The notes under the pieces were generated by a model that had not been told where the DNA came from, searched no databases, and saw nothing but the letters and a program-made list of their open reading frames with translations. From contig JASANH010000652.1 of assembly GCA_030248295.1 (NCBI GenBank), positions 62,001 through 126,000 on the forward strand: a DNA stretch of 64,000 nucleotides, given 5' to 3'. Shown here piece after piece: positions 47,489 through 60,422 of the stretch (within the stretch, counting starts at the first letter, position 1; the number at the start of each line of letters is the position of its first letter). The position numbers and the translations under genes were made by a program. The DNA is from Mesodorylaimus sp. YZB2_4 (taxonomy: Eukaryota; Nematoda; Enoplea; Dorylaimida; Dorylaimidae).

Positions 47489-50269
47489 ATGGTTTTGACA
47501 GCGGCTGTCTTTTTGGTGGCCCTGATTGCCTTGGGAGCGAGTGATGGCGCGAGCAAGACTAAATTTACTGAGAATGATGCTGATGTAAGTTTGGCAAAAC
47601 CACCTTTGCTGGGTGGTATTTGACGACTTCTGATGTGATACAGGAAAAGACTGGTGTAAGGTGAATGCGTCTCGGCCCCGTTGCATAAAAGATACGACAA
47701 GTCAACTCAATAAGAAAACTGGTTTAAGCAGCAGTAACTGGTCTAGGAGTTTTCTTATTCCAGAAAATCTTCTTATCGCAGAACACGTGGGTATATAGTT
47801 GTCTTATCGAGCTGACTTGTCTTATCGTATATGCGACGGGGCCGTGGTTTTGGGCGTAGTGCCTCATAATCTCAGTCAGTATCCAAGGTTTGAGGGGCTC
47901 AAAAAGAAGAAAGGTCTCTCGCGTCAGGTAGGTAAGCTCATTGCATGGGGCAAAGGACTTAGTAGCGCTCTTATAATATGCAAGCCTACTTATAATAATT
48001 CTTGCCCACCCTATCAGTGATCCTTGGAACCAGAAACTAGAGTCGGCTCTAAACGCAAAGACTTACACTCTCAGCCTCTTTCAGGATTACCTTGCCAAAT
48101 ATGGATATATGGATCTGCTGCCAGCTGGCTCAAGGTCTGGTGTGCAAGACTCTGAACTGGACCATCAGCGATTGGAAACCAGGAAGAAAGCTATCTCGTA
48201 AGCTTACTGCGCAGACCCCTAGATGCAGTAGCAGACTGTAGAGGAAACTCGTTTAAGGCTATTCCAAGAATATGCTGGACTCCCTGTGACTGGCGACTTG
48301 GATGCCAACACTCTGAACCGCATGCAGCAACGTCGATGTGGCCAAAAGGACATCACAAGCAGAGGAGGTAAGGACACAGTAGACGGTAAAGATCATGAAA
48401 TTTATGCTCGTAATTTTTTAGCATTTGACTATAAATGGGACAAATCAACGTTGCAGTGGGCTGTGACCAGACCCAGCGGTCAACTAGAGCCTGGGCGGGT
48501 CAGGTATGAGCTGGCGAATATCCTCGTATGGGTGCGCGTATGTATGGGATAAGCAGTAGTATTGTCATTGCAGGGCCATCATGACCCAAGCCTTGGATGT
48601 ATGGAGCAAGGTGGTACCAATCGACTTCGTGGAAACCAATCCGCAAGCGGATCCTGAGATGCAAGTGGGTTTTGGAAGCGGGCAGCACGGCGATCCATGG
48701 CCATTCGATGGAGCAGGTGAGACCTACCCCAGCCAGACTTACAGGCACTATTTCAACCACTCTTTACAGGGAACGTTTTGGCTCACGCCTCGTACCCGAA
48801 AGACGGTCGAGTGCACTTTGATGAAGACGAGGAGTGGGTCATTGATGATCCAGCTAAACTGGCGGAAGATCCGAGGGCAGTCGATCTGCTGAGTGTGGCC
48901 GTTCACGAGATTGGTCACGCATTGGGTGTGCAGCATTTGCGTCAACGGGAGGCAATCATGTACGCGCTCTATATGCCGCCGTTGGATGAAAATGGCCACT
49001 CGAAGGCAGTAGAATTATCTCATTATGATATCGACGCTATACAGAGGTTATATGGTAATGCATACCTGCCCTGTTCGCATGGCACTATGTAAACCCTAAC
49101 TTTAACCTATTTCAGGGCCGCGAACTGGTTCCCGTCCAACTCATCCACGGCCTGTTGAGCCGAGCACAGACATACCACTTGTTACTGTCAAACCACCCCA
49201 ACGTCCACCGGACGATTCACCCACACCCACATCCGCTGAAGCACCAGAAGAGCCAGAAATAGAGCCCGATGGTCCACCCAGAGGAGGTGCATGCCCCCAT
49301 TTCCAGGCAGCAGTAACAGGTGAGCATGAAGCGTAGGATGAGCCTACTCCTTACTCATCCACCTCTTTAGCTATCGACGGTGCCACCTACTTCTTCCACG
49401 AGAACACAGTTTGGAGAAAGGCCAACGCCGAGAGCCTTTCCACGGCTGCTGCTCGATTCACTATGGATCGCGTGTTTCCAGGGGGGCCAACTGGCGTGAC
49501 TGCTGCACTCACAACGTCGATTAGTCAACTCACCTTGCTGTTCCAAGGTAAGCAGCCATTGCCTATGTAGGACTAAGGTCACGTGACTTATCTCGGTACA
49601 GGAAGCAAGGTTTACGGCTACTCTTGGCATCCAATAACTAAGAAGTTCACACTGCAAGAAGGCTTCCCCAAGACGTTGCAATCGGAAATCCCCTTCGAGC
49701 CGCATGGTGCCATGCAATGGAAGGACGGCAATCTTGTACTGTACAAGGTAGGCTACAACAGGAAAACTAGGAGTGAATCAGACCCACACCATGCCGTTTA
49801 GCTAGCATGAGCGACCAAAGTTTTTTAAGTCCGCCAGGGGTGGGCTTTCCTGTACAGTCCGCTATGCAATTTGGTGTGGCTTGGTCGTTACCCCCGTTCT
49901 CATAGCTCTAGTCAGGAGGCGTATGGGTGAGGATTCCCGTCACTCCGGGTTCAGATCTCTCACTTACAGCAATGCTAGCATTCCACAATTGCAGGGTGAC
50001 GAATTTGTTGTCTGGGATGATTATTGGAACAAAGGCACATTCAATAGCAAGATGAGCAGGTATTTCCCCGAGCTGCCAGTCGATGCCACGGCCACGTTTT
50101 CTGTTGGAGAGAAGCTATATTGCTTGAAAGGAGACAAGTAAGCTTATCAGTCTGTCAAGCCTTGGTCGATTCTGGATGACATGTCATTTTCAGTTACCAA
50201 ATCTTCGACATGCACCAAGAGAAGATCGTGCCGTCAGCGAAGACCGTTAGAACGCTGGTAGCCTGCTAA
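47489..50269 (+). CDS. Secreted matrix metalloproteinase (pro-catalytic-hemopexin), 524 aa
   Basis: Eleven exons: 47489-47584, 48085-48197, 48258-48367, 48422-48503, 48574-48716, 48770-49054, 49116-49319, 49371-49547, 49602-49747, 49995-50137, 50194-50269. A signal peptide (VLTAAVFLVALIALGAS) leads into a prodomain with a peptidoglycan-binding-like helix (LFQEYAGLPVTGDLDANTL) and a cysteine switch, Cys97 in QRRCGQKD. The catalytic domain has FVETNPQADPEMQVGFGSG (Ca/Zn structural sites), the zinc site HEIGHALGVQH (227-237, Glu228 catalytic) and a Met-turn AIMYALYMP. A Pro-rich hinge precedes a hemopexin domain that opens with ACPHFQAAV and closes with LVAC, the usual disulfide pair. No furin-type RxKR sits between pro- and catalytic domains. 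It should cleave extracellular matrix or surface proteins outside the cell. Confidence 0.93.
47673..47844. mobile_element. Palindromic MITE-like element in metalloproteinase intron 1
   Basis: CGGCCCCGTTGCATAAAAGA then CGACAAGTCAACTC on the left is complementary, with few mismatches, to the right end GAGCTGACTTGTCTTATCGT then ATGCGACGGGGCCG. Arms are about 36 bp in a 172-bp element, with no coding content. Confidence 0.75.
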
Positions 50270-53000
50270 GGCGATGCAGTGACTGGTTTATCCTTTCAGA
50301 CATGTATGCCTGCAACTCGTGACTGCTTTGTGATTTGTTATCAGTGACCCCATGTACCATGTGCCACTATCAATGCCCTTCGACCTGTGTATGTGCAGCG
50401 CCCAAAAGTATTGCCAAGTAAATGTAGACAATGTTTGTGCTTCTGTTTTTATAGAAAATGACACTAGTTTTCTAAAAGCAGGAAGGCTGGTTGAGTGGAG
50501 ACCACCCGTGGCACTACTAGCCACAGAATTGTTAAGAAAAGAACAAAAGAGTTGATGGATGTTTTCTTTTTTGAGCTATTATTTTGGGGGTGTACCTGGG
50601 CGGGCGAGGTGGGAAGTGAGCCAGCTTAGCTCAGACGTTTTTTCCAGCTCACCGGTCTCGTGCCATCTCGTGGCAACACGTTGAGAAAACGTACATAACA
50701 TTTTTTAAGAGCTAGATAAACGATGTGTGTCGCTAAAAAGTAAAGACAACACATGACGGCGGCGGCAGGTCTGCGTGCTCGGCAAGTCTGTTGGCTAAAA
50801 AATGAGCCAGGAACAAGCGAATTGCGGCCAGACGATTCACAGGCACGGCCAAAAAACGCAGATGCAGACCAAACGGTTTCGTACCAAGGCGTCGTTGGTT
50901 CGGCGCCGTATGGTCCCGAGCGCTCAGACAAGACGGAGGGCGATGCAGCTGGCTGACTTCAATCGCATTTCAGCGATCAATCAGTGATAAGATAACGGAC
51001 TGGAGGCAACAGTGATGAGACATACTCCACATGGACCTGGAGTCAGGGGGCATATCTGATGCAAACTGCACGCTGCTCAGTGTTTGGTCTGAGGTTCACT
51101 GGGTTCTCTATTACTCGGCCCCTACATCCAGCTATCACTTTTTGTTATACATTGGAGATATGGCTCTGCATTGACACAATGCAGGCTACGTCAAGTGATG
51201 CGGAGTTACACCTACAGACAGCACCGTGTGTGTGCGTGGGGTCTCCTGCGCGTGGTATAGCTCTGACAGGCAGACGCTGAACACAGTTTTGAACACCTGT
51301 TTGGCAAAGAAGCTGCCTTGTGTCGCTGGAGTGACTGGTTATGCAGGCTCCACCCTCACCTTTGAAGGCTCCATTGTACTTCATTTTTTCCCCACACACT
51401 TGTGCAGCAACATGGTAAAGTTGATTTTCGCCTCATCTTTTCTTCACAGATCCCACGTGTAAAGTGGCCAGCAGTGGGAGCGCACTGGTAAGACAGAGTA
51501 CTGCAAGGGGGAGCATCTGTGGCGGCAGATATGCCGACAATGGTCAGTCCATAGACGCGACCCATTGTGCCCACTGCAGGCTGGTTTGCACACCTGCTGG
51601 CCTTCCCTTTGTCAGTCTTTCCACCCCGCAAGTTTGGCGGTGTGACTTTTCTTTTAAAAACCGACTGTTTCCTATTCCCTATGGATGGAAAAAAGTGTTT
51701 TTTTGCCGCACCGCCTTGGACGAAGTGGCCAGACATTTTTCTTAACCCAGCCAGTGTTGTTTTGCTGACTGGCTGGCGACGGGTAAAAAACATGTCTCAA
51801 AATCGTCTGCTCGCTATCTCGTGTACACGAAGTATAGCCAACACAAAATACGTCGTCCTGGTCTTTTTGGCTGAGGAGTTAAAAAATTTCAAAGTAAACA
51901 CCAAAGTGAACAAGGGGAGTGTGCAGGCAGACTATATGGGTGTAAAATTTTTGAGTTTGGATCGAGGTCGTCCGGCTGGTATGAGGCCGTAGTGGCCGTC
52001 GAGGCCGCTAGACGGCGGCTGACGGCTGGTCACCGAACCTAGACTAGCCATTCGTCCACACCATCACACACCAAATGGCCTGCTCATTTTCAAAATGAGC
52101 TTCTTGCCATTCGACTTTACGGTCAGTGGTCCCGAGCGGCGAGAAATAGAAGAAATCGTGCTATTATGCAACCTTCCTTATGCTGCCCCTTTTGGAGTGG
52201 AGTGTTGTATGGTGGACACGACTGACATCGTGCACACCGATCCACCCTAACTGTCGAAACGAGACGACATTTTTCGGCCTGCAACACTCTTCAGTTTGTT
52301 GAAGCGAGATAAAATGAAGCTTTCAGGCCCATCCCTGTAGGAGCTGGTATCGTCGGGTGCTTACTGTGTTGGCTCGAGGACTGGTCTCGGCACACGACGA
52401 CGACAGTTTACTCACTTTTGTACACCAAGTCGATGAGTCGGAGTTGAAAAAAAGACCAACTCACATCCAAACCCTCAGCCTCCGAGTCGAGACACGCGTC
52501 CAAGTTTTGTCGACTCGTTATCGGAGGAGCGATAAACGAATATCGGCACTGTCTGCTCCTGCTCGTCGGCCCGGGACTTCGAAAAAGACAATTTTTTCTC
52601 CAATTTATAATCTCTTTAGTCTTACATTCTTGCTTGTCTTCGTTACACCAACCCGAGCCTGGCCTATTCAAAGTGTACTTTGGAAAATTTTGGTCACGCT
52701 CTGTGTCATTCAGCAGACGAGAAGACGGCGAGAAACGTTTTTGAGAACTTTTTAAAGAAAAAACGTTTTGTTTGAATATTTTTTCAACGTCTCACACGTT
52801 CTGTGGCCAACAAAAATTCTTAAATTCGAACGGAAAGTGGAAGAAAAGTTTCTTCGAAAGCGGTCGGACAAGGAACGAGTGGCCCGGGCCAGGATTACTG
52901 TAACCGCTGGCAAGGTGGTCAAGAATAAGACAAGGTCATAGAAACAAGTTTTGGTTTAAAAAACGAAATAAGAAGAAAAAGGTAAAAGATTTATGTATTT
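50270..53000. other. Region after the metalloproteinase, no gene seen
   Basis: Many short overlapping frames (for example 51356-51992, 52357-52755) show neither known domains nor consistent splice sites. No repeats that I could pair. Confidence 0.4.
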
Positions 53001-56000
53001 TTCAAAAGTGTTTTTTGTTATGGAAATCGTGGGAAGCGTAGTCGAGTTTCGACTAGGGCACTACAGTAGGATTTGAAATTTTCTGTTCTAAATCGAGGAA
53101 ATGGTGAATAATTTATTTTTACCTTTGCCTAATCTTTTTGCAACATTCGGATTGCGAGGTATCTTATTGGGCGGATGTGTTTTTTCGGATCGAATCGGGG
53201 GAGATGGATGGGGTCGGTGCGGGACGGAGGCGGACTGGGCTGAGATTAATGGAATTGTGTAAATGCGACCTTGTCAATCACGTGTCCCCTTTCGGCCATA
53301 ACAGATGGGCTTGGAAAGAGTTTTTGCTTTTGAAACAGTTCTTTTGTTGATATTTTTTCACAGGATCAGATCAAAGGGATTCGATTTAGAGGATTGATGA
53401 CATTCGTAAATGGCGTGCCTTGGTGAAAGTGGCTTGGGTATACTGTACACGCTGACGGTAGGACTGGGATTTGGTATGGGATTAGGTTGGACAGGACCAA
53501 CTCGGCTACTGTCTCTCTTATCTGCGCGGCCTGGACTCGGGTTGCGCAAGCTGCGCTCAGTCCCGGTCACCAAACAGCACTTTTTCACAAAGCATTGATG
53601 GTCCGATTGGCTGTTTGACCGAGGTAATCTGGGTCATCTCGTTGGGCCTATGCTCGGATGAAGAATGTTGCTTTGACGTTGTTCGAGTCGAACTGGCTTG
53701 GATGACTTTGCCCTTGATAAGATAGAATATCAGTAAGTTCGTTTTGCTGATGCCGCATCCAAACTTTTTCCACGGATGACCGTTATTGATAATAATGTAA
53801 CATTCCTTATCTGTTGCCTTCTACTGTACATATGTGAGCACGTCACGTCGGCCTGCTTGTATTCAAATCATACTCTGACTATGGCCATGACCTATCCGCT
53901 AGTCAGCTAGATGCCTAGGCGGTAGGGGCGTCATGCTTCGGACGGTTCTAGCACGCTAGACGCGGTGGGGCCTCGAAGTGGGTGCTCTTTCGAAGAGTAC
54001 CGGTTATTGTACCTGAGCATAAGTGGTCTAGGAAGGGTGCATAGGTGACTGTCACTAATGATCTAGGCGCAGCTTCGTTCCATCATTCTTCCTGGACTCG
54101 TCATTGCAGCCCTGTAGCGAGCAGTCGTCATTTTTTCTTCTCTTTTTCATTTTCTGGTGCTCATGCCGTCGTCGTCCCTCGGTCTTTGAAATCGATAGAA
54201 AACAGGGAAAAGTTTTGCGTTTGGGGGTTGGGGACGGTTGTTGTCAAAATAGTCCTTGGAGCGTCAAAGATGGCCGAGCGTGTCCTTCACTTTTGGCTGG
54301 CCGTCGTCCGGCGTGCCAGGCCGAGAAGAGTCGCCTCTAGTTGCTTCAACAGTTTCGTAGATTTTTAGAAAAAGAAGCTAAAACTAGACAAAACGTCGTG
54401 CCGGCCACGAGCCAAGCTAGGAGCGCAGACAAATTGATTTTTTAACTCCTTTTTTGTACACACTGATGCAGGGCAATTAGGGCGGCTGGCAGTGAGTGCG
54501 GCACGTGCTAGCGGAAGTCTGACCCAAACAAGAAATGTGCGACAGACTATTAGCAATGCTAAGATTACGTATGCCATCGTGTGTCGTCGCTGGCCCGCCC
54601 CGTGCTCGTCTAGACTATGAGAGAGGCGCGTGTTGGTACATGGACGATGTCCGGCGAGTTTGTGACTCGTTTTTTACGACTCTCCCATCGACCTTGGCCA
54701 TCGTGTCTGGACGCCATCCAGCAGTCGTCCAGACGTCATCAAAAAAGGCGGTGGAAGGAGGCACGGGGACACGGAGATCCGTCTCATGCCATGTAGGGGA
54801 TGGTGGAGGTGGGGACTGTTTATGCACAGCTCATGGCTAAGATTAGCCGAGGCGAACTTAGGCCTTAGCTAAGGCTGAGCGAGTAAAGAAATTATAAAGT
54901 GTGCGCCCAGGGTGGTCGGTCGGATGGTGACAAAAAACATTGGCCTAGACTATGTTCGATCGATACGGTGCTGCGACGGTGAAGGTAGTTTCCGGCTCGT
55001 GAGAAATGCCAAGAGGAAAAAAAAGCGTAAAAGAACATTCATTGTGTTGTGTGGACGAGTACAGGAAGGCGTGTCTACGAGTCGCGAGGGCGCGTGGGAC
55101 GATGACGACGACGACCAACGACAACTACGACGCAATGCCATGCTACTGTGCAGGCCAGCGACTACGGCGCATTGATCATTTTTCTCGTGGCTCGTTTTTT
55201 TAAAATTGCTTCCACTTGGTCGTAGTAAAGAAGGAGGGACGAAACGAAGGGCGAGGAACATTTTTGCCTGGGCTTTTCCCCCTCTTCCTGGTATAGAAAG
55301 CTGCTGAGCGAAAAGCTCGACGGCGGGGCCAACGAACGGCGACAGTTGTTTTTTCCACGTCTCCTGATTTAAAGTCGATGATTAGCTTGAGCGACCAAGC
55401 CGCACTGAAACTCGTGTCGGCACCTTATGCTTGGTGATTAGTAACGGCGTTTAGGGGAATTATTCAATAAATTCTTCATTTCTGCTTCAAATTTAGTTTA
55501 GTAGAAAATGAATTTTTGAAAGTGAGTGCAAAAAATTCGGAAAGGGGCTTTGGAGGACGGCACTCGTGTGAACAACTGTTGGCACTGCGATGCATTGAAT
55601 TTCTATCCGCTCCTACTTTGGTTTGTGGTTCGCACAGAGCTCGATTGGGTGATCGACATACTGGGCCACCCTGGGGGGAGGATGCACCCTGTCGTGGCCT
55701 GGTTTGTTGAGCGTGCTTGATGGTCAGCTCGAGCCTGGGATGCATATCCGCTATGCACGGCCGTGCAGGATGATGGCAGGGAATAATTCGGACTCGGAGT
55801 GGGCGGATTGCGTGCACGTTCCATCATCGATTGCGATCAGGGCATCGATTTCGTAGAGGTCGCAAGGATATAGTTGACCAGACGTCTGGTTTGAGTGTTC
55901 ATAAATTTTTTTCGAGTCTAGTTGATTTTCTTTAGCATAAATTTTTTTGTAGTGACGTATGTTGGAATGTGTTCGAGGAGCGCGGGCTGTCCAAGAAGGG

Positions 56001-58480
56001 ATGCGAACCATTTGTTGGCGCCTGACGGAGCGTGTATAGGAAAAAAGCGGGAGGTGCCTAATCGCTTGGCTCGGCGTGAAAGGGAAAGAAAAAAACCCGA
56101 ATCGCGTCGGCTTCTGGTCTGGCACAACTCGAAAAGGGTTGGAGCGGCGCAATGACGCAGCCATTGGGTTCGTAGTTTGTTTTGAGTAACGCAATCAATA
56201 GTCATTGGCATTTTTTACATTCCATTGGTGGACATGAATCTTGTCTCGTCTATTGGAGACTGCCTACTTTTGACCCGTCCCCAATGGCTGTCAATCGACG
56301 GGGCGGAGAGTCTGAACGGAATTGACCAATGGTCACTTTCTGACTGCCAGCCATCCTAAACGGGCTGGCCGTGAAGAGAGCTTGAACGAAAGATCCCTGA
56401 GGCAGAAAAGAGGTTCATTTTTCTGAGCCAGTCGGTTTTTTTTCGTTTCTCGTCAGGAATTTTTACGGGCGTGGGGCTGGCGACGGGCGTGTGGCTTGAC
56501 GAGTTCGTCAGTGCGGTTGGGAGGGTTTTGTGGCTACGCGGGCACCCGTTTACACCCGACTGCCTACTATTGGTATTAGTGGCGCGTGGGTCGAGATTCG
56601 ATCGTTGGTCGCTCGTCGTCTGCGTCCGCTTTTCAGCGCGACGCGTGCTTTAAACCTGTGGGCTGCTTGCGACCTTAAAGAGTGCGACGCGAGCTACCCA
56701 AGCGGCTAGTCTTGCGTGTTTCCTTCACTTTTTTTTCAAACTCTGGACAAAGTAACGAGCGGTTGGTTGTCCAGAATTGACGGCCTTGGACCCTCCTGCG
56801 TCCACGTCACACGGCGTGCTGTGGGAGGGCTCGGGATCAGGTCCTTGGTCTTGCACGTGCCCCTATTTGATAATGGGCTGTTTGGGTAGTTGGCAGAAAT
56901 GGAATGCCCTTAGCCAGTGCTGGATGGGTGCCGACAGTCGTGCCCAGTTTGGATGTGCTAATTGAAGACCAGTCATGGACAGACCGGAAGTATGTACTGG
57001 CGTCATGGATTCGTACTGACTTCTTGGACGAGTCCATATTAGGCCTGGTTAGGCATGCCGCAACGACAGCTGGGGTGACCAGCGTAAGCGCTGTTACGGT
57101 GTGGACAGTCGGTCCGTTGCCAGACATTTCCTGTTCGAGGGAGGGGCACGCTAGTCTGCATAGTATGGGGCGCTGGTACTGGACTGGATGCTCGGCGATG
57201 GCTTTTAGTTGGTCGACAGTTTTTTTGCGTTTGGTTTGGAAATGGACTCGGAAGGGATGAGAAATAGGAGTGTCCCAGTGGATGTGTTGATGATGGTGTT
57301 GAGGGGATTTGGATAGTCTGATGTGGATGGTTGGTCGATTCCGAGTGATTGGTTCTCATTGCGCGGTCCAGGTGGAACTTTTGGGATGTCGTGTGGCCAT
57401 AGCCTCGTCATCGACATTCGGCCAAGAGGTTGGGCCGCGTGCACGGATTGTGTAGTTGGCTAACGGTGGAGACGTTTATTGGACGAAGAGAGGCCAAGGA
57501 AGAAATTGAATCAAGAGTTTTTTATGGATTTTTTTGTGGAAAATTTGTGGCTAGTTGTCGTAGGTTTTCTTGCCGCCCGGGAGGGACGCCATTGGACGAG
57601 GGCCTTGAGCTGGAACGGTTGGGGCGATGTTGAAGTAGGAGCAATTGTGTTGGCTGGGCCAAGCTGGGCATGGAGGGGAAACCCCGGTAGATCGTTTCTC
57701 GGGCTTGGACTTCGTTATAGGTAGATGGCTAACTGGACGGACAGAGGCAGCCAAAACGGCGGGGCGATTGAGGTTTTTTATGAACTTTTCAAGAGCTTAG
57801 GAAAAGCACGAGCGTGAACAAGCTCATCTGCTCGGCAAAAACGATCCTAGTGGCTTTATCATTTTGAAACTATGCTTACTTAAGGTCGTATGTAGACTAA
57901 ATGTGGAGAAAAAATTTTGCGCTTAAAAAGAAAGATTGCAAAGTAATTTAGAAGTGAATAGGTGTTTTTTTATGAAAAGTCAACCCGCCGTCTGAACGCC
58001 TTTTTTATGGCCGGATTTGGACGATGTTTTAGTTTGTTGACATTTTTACAGTAAGGCTGTCTGATTTTCCGTTTGTAGTCTGGCAGGTGGTGATTGGAAC
58101 GAGCTATGCTTAGACTGGTTAGCTTATTTTGGAACGCACAGGTGAAGTGATTGGGGTTGGAAATGTGTTACGGGCTTGGAATTCATTCAAATAGTGTCAT
58201 TGGAGTCGTCGAGTCTGGCCGACTGGAGTGCAAGATTGCGTGGAAGACGGTCCGAAGGATGGACTGTTTCCACCTGTCACTCGTCTACTTGTCGAAAAAG
58301 GGTGGTTTGGCTTAAGGTTAGGAAGAAGATAGATACACCTGCTGGAATTGGATGGATGCACTTTCTCTAAACTGGGGTCGTGCGTGTCAATCGAGAAGCC
58401 AGAAGTGGTCGTGTTCTTGATGGCTTATTTATACTGTATTATTTTGGGGTGCGAGAAGACTGCGGGTCCTCCAGGCTGAA
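53001..58480. other. Gene-poor stretch, G+T-biased on the + strand
   Basis: No recognisable coding exon. G exceeds C and T exceeds A over most of the stretch by eye, unlike the genic part of the window. Confidence 0.4.
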
Positions 58481-58487
58481 GAAACAT

Positions 58488-58697
58488 CGTACCTTGCTAT
58501 GGTCTACTCAAACCCGACCTCGTTATCCATTGCGATATCCGAAGCTGAAAAGGACAACTGGCCCCCTTGCCTTGCCAGATTGAGCTGGTTCGATATTTCT
58601 GGCCAATTAGCATTCGATTTATCGTTTTGTTCATTCGGCCTGTTGTCCATTTCAGTTTTGGATATCGGAATGATAACGAGGTCCTGACAAGGTACGG
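58488..58697. repeat. Long imperfect inverted repeat (hairpin)
   Basis: ACCTCGTTATCCATTGCGAT, ATCCGAAGCTGAAAAGGACA and ACTGGCC on the left pair with GGCCTGTTGTCCATTTCAGT, TTTGGATATCGGAATGATAA and CGAGGT on the right. About 50 bp pair with roughly 85-90% identity, around a loop of about 70 nt. CGTACCTTG...CAAGGTACG extends the stem outward beyond a one-sided bulge. Confidence 0.8.
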
Positions 58698-60420
58698 TGT
58701 TCCTTTGAAGCCATATTTGGAGAGGGCCGGAAGAATAGGGGTGCTGTCGTCATTTGGCAAAGTCACCTTGTTACGAGGAGGCCCGGAGGCAGCTAATTAG
58801 GATAATGAGTGGCCTAAAGAAGAGGGGGCATTTTGGGAAGAGGAGTGGAGCGGCGTGCGTGATGTTGAGTGTTCGGATGTAGTCGGCATGTGGGCGGGGG
58901 AGCGTTTACAGTAGACGTCAAGAATGGGGCCATCAGTCAGTCGAATTGTCGGCATGGTTTTGACCTAGCAATTTGCGGTGTACTGTATTGGAATTGGGAA
59001 AGTGACCTGGTGTAAGCACGAATGAGATTGCAATGGTGTCCGGTTTCTATTATATGAATCTATTGGATGGTGGATACTGCTGCCAGTCCTATTGTGTCAG
59101 TTGAATCGATGCGTAACTACCTCAACTTTTTTGCCTTCCAGAGAGGCATAGAAAAATGAATTTTGAAGGGGCGAAAGAATTCGACGTTTTGATGGTACAA
59201 TAATTTTGTCATTTCTGGCGCAGGGTGTGGTGTTGGGACGAAGGCTTGTCGAAATGGTGATTCCTTTCTTGCCATGTTTGGTATGCGGGTCAGATAGTTT
59301 TTGCCAAAAGTTGGTAGGTACAGTCCTGGGGATGAAGGCGGTCGGAGATGGTGTATTTCTTTGAAGATAGTTTTTGACTCGGTCGATTCAGTTTGACTGT
59401 CTTTTAGGTTTGGATGAGTGAGTGGACTTGGTTTTTCTTGCACGAGGAAGTGCAATGGATGCAGGCCATAGTGTCGAATGTGAGCGGGGGGTAAGGTGAA
59501 GGCGATGGATAAAGAGGGGTGCTGGTTTGGCAACACGTTACTGTAACATAGTTTGGGGTGGTGGCATTGATTTAGTGAGTCCAGATGTGATCTCTGATTG
59601 ATCAGGTTAGGAAAATAAGATTGAGGAGATGAAAGTTTTTTTTGATAGTGAATAATCTAGGATTACTGTATTTTGCAGTTTTATCGTCAGCATTTTTTGG
59701 TGGTTTGACATTTAGAAATGTGAATCGAAGTTGGTGAGCTGTTTTTTGAATCATTAGGAGGACCTTTGGGGTTTTTAGTTTGAGATTAGTGATGCACGTA
59801 CATTTAGGGGGTGCTTGCGGTGATAAGGAATTTGAGATAGGCTAGTTGGGTTTTATTAGTTTAGAAATGAGATAAGGAATAGAAAACGATTTTGCGTTGG
59901 CGAAAAAGAACATAGGAAAATGAATGTACAGATATTTTTGCAAAAGGAAGAAAAACGTAGATTTTCAAGGGAATAAGTATGGAATGTGATTTGTGTTGAA
60001 GCTTGTTTTTAATGAGTGCTGATTAATTTGTTCAAAGAATAGGCTTTTCGTCCAGTGATAAGGGATGTGTTTTGAAGAATGCGAACCCGTTTTGGCATTG
60101 GCTTTTGAACTTGCTTACTAACGGGTTCTTTTTTATCGAAAAAGCGGTCACGCCCTTTGACGTACACACATTCTAATAATGGAGTAAAAATAGGGAAGAG
60201 ATAGGTTTTGGCCTTTTGGCTTTTCAAAACGGAGATACGAGGAAGAGTGCGAAAACAATGACTGGGCCTCCGAGGGGACTCCTTTGACTAGGGGCGTGGA
60301 AAAAAGACGACCTTTTTATGTTGGACTAACTGGCAAGCTTAGAAATTACGTTTGTCTGAATGGAAGTTTGAATTGGGGGGGTAGCTACTGGGAAGGGGGG
60401 GCTGGGGAAACTGAAAACCT
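58698..60420. other. Gene-poor stretch, strongly G+T-rich, no feature seen
   Basis: A minus-strand open frame at 59117-59536 (139 codons) is explained by the strong strand bias and has no domain. Confidence 0.35.
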
Positions 60421-60422
60421 TA

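Noticed and set aside
59117-59536. 139-codon minus-strand frame
   Set aside because: Low-complexity composition follows the G+T strand bias; no domain, start context or splice pattern.
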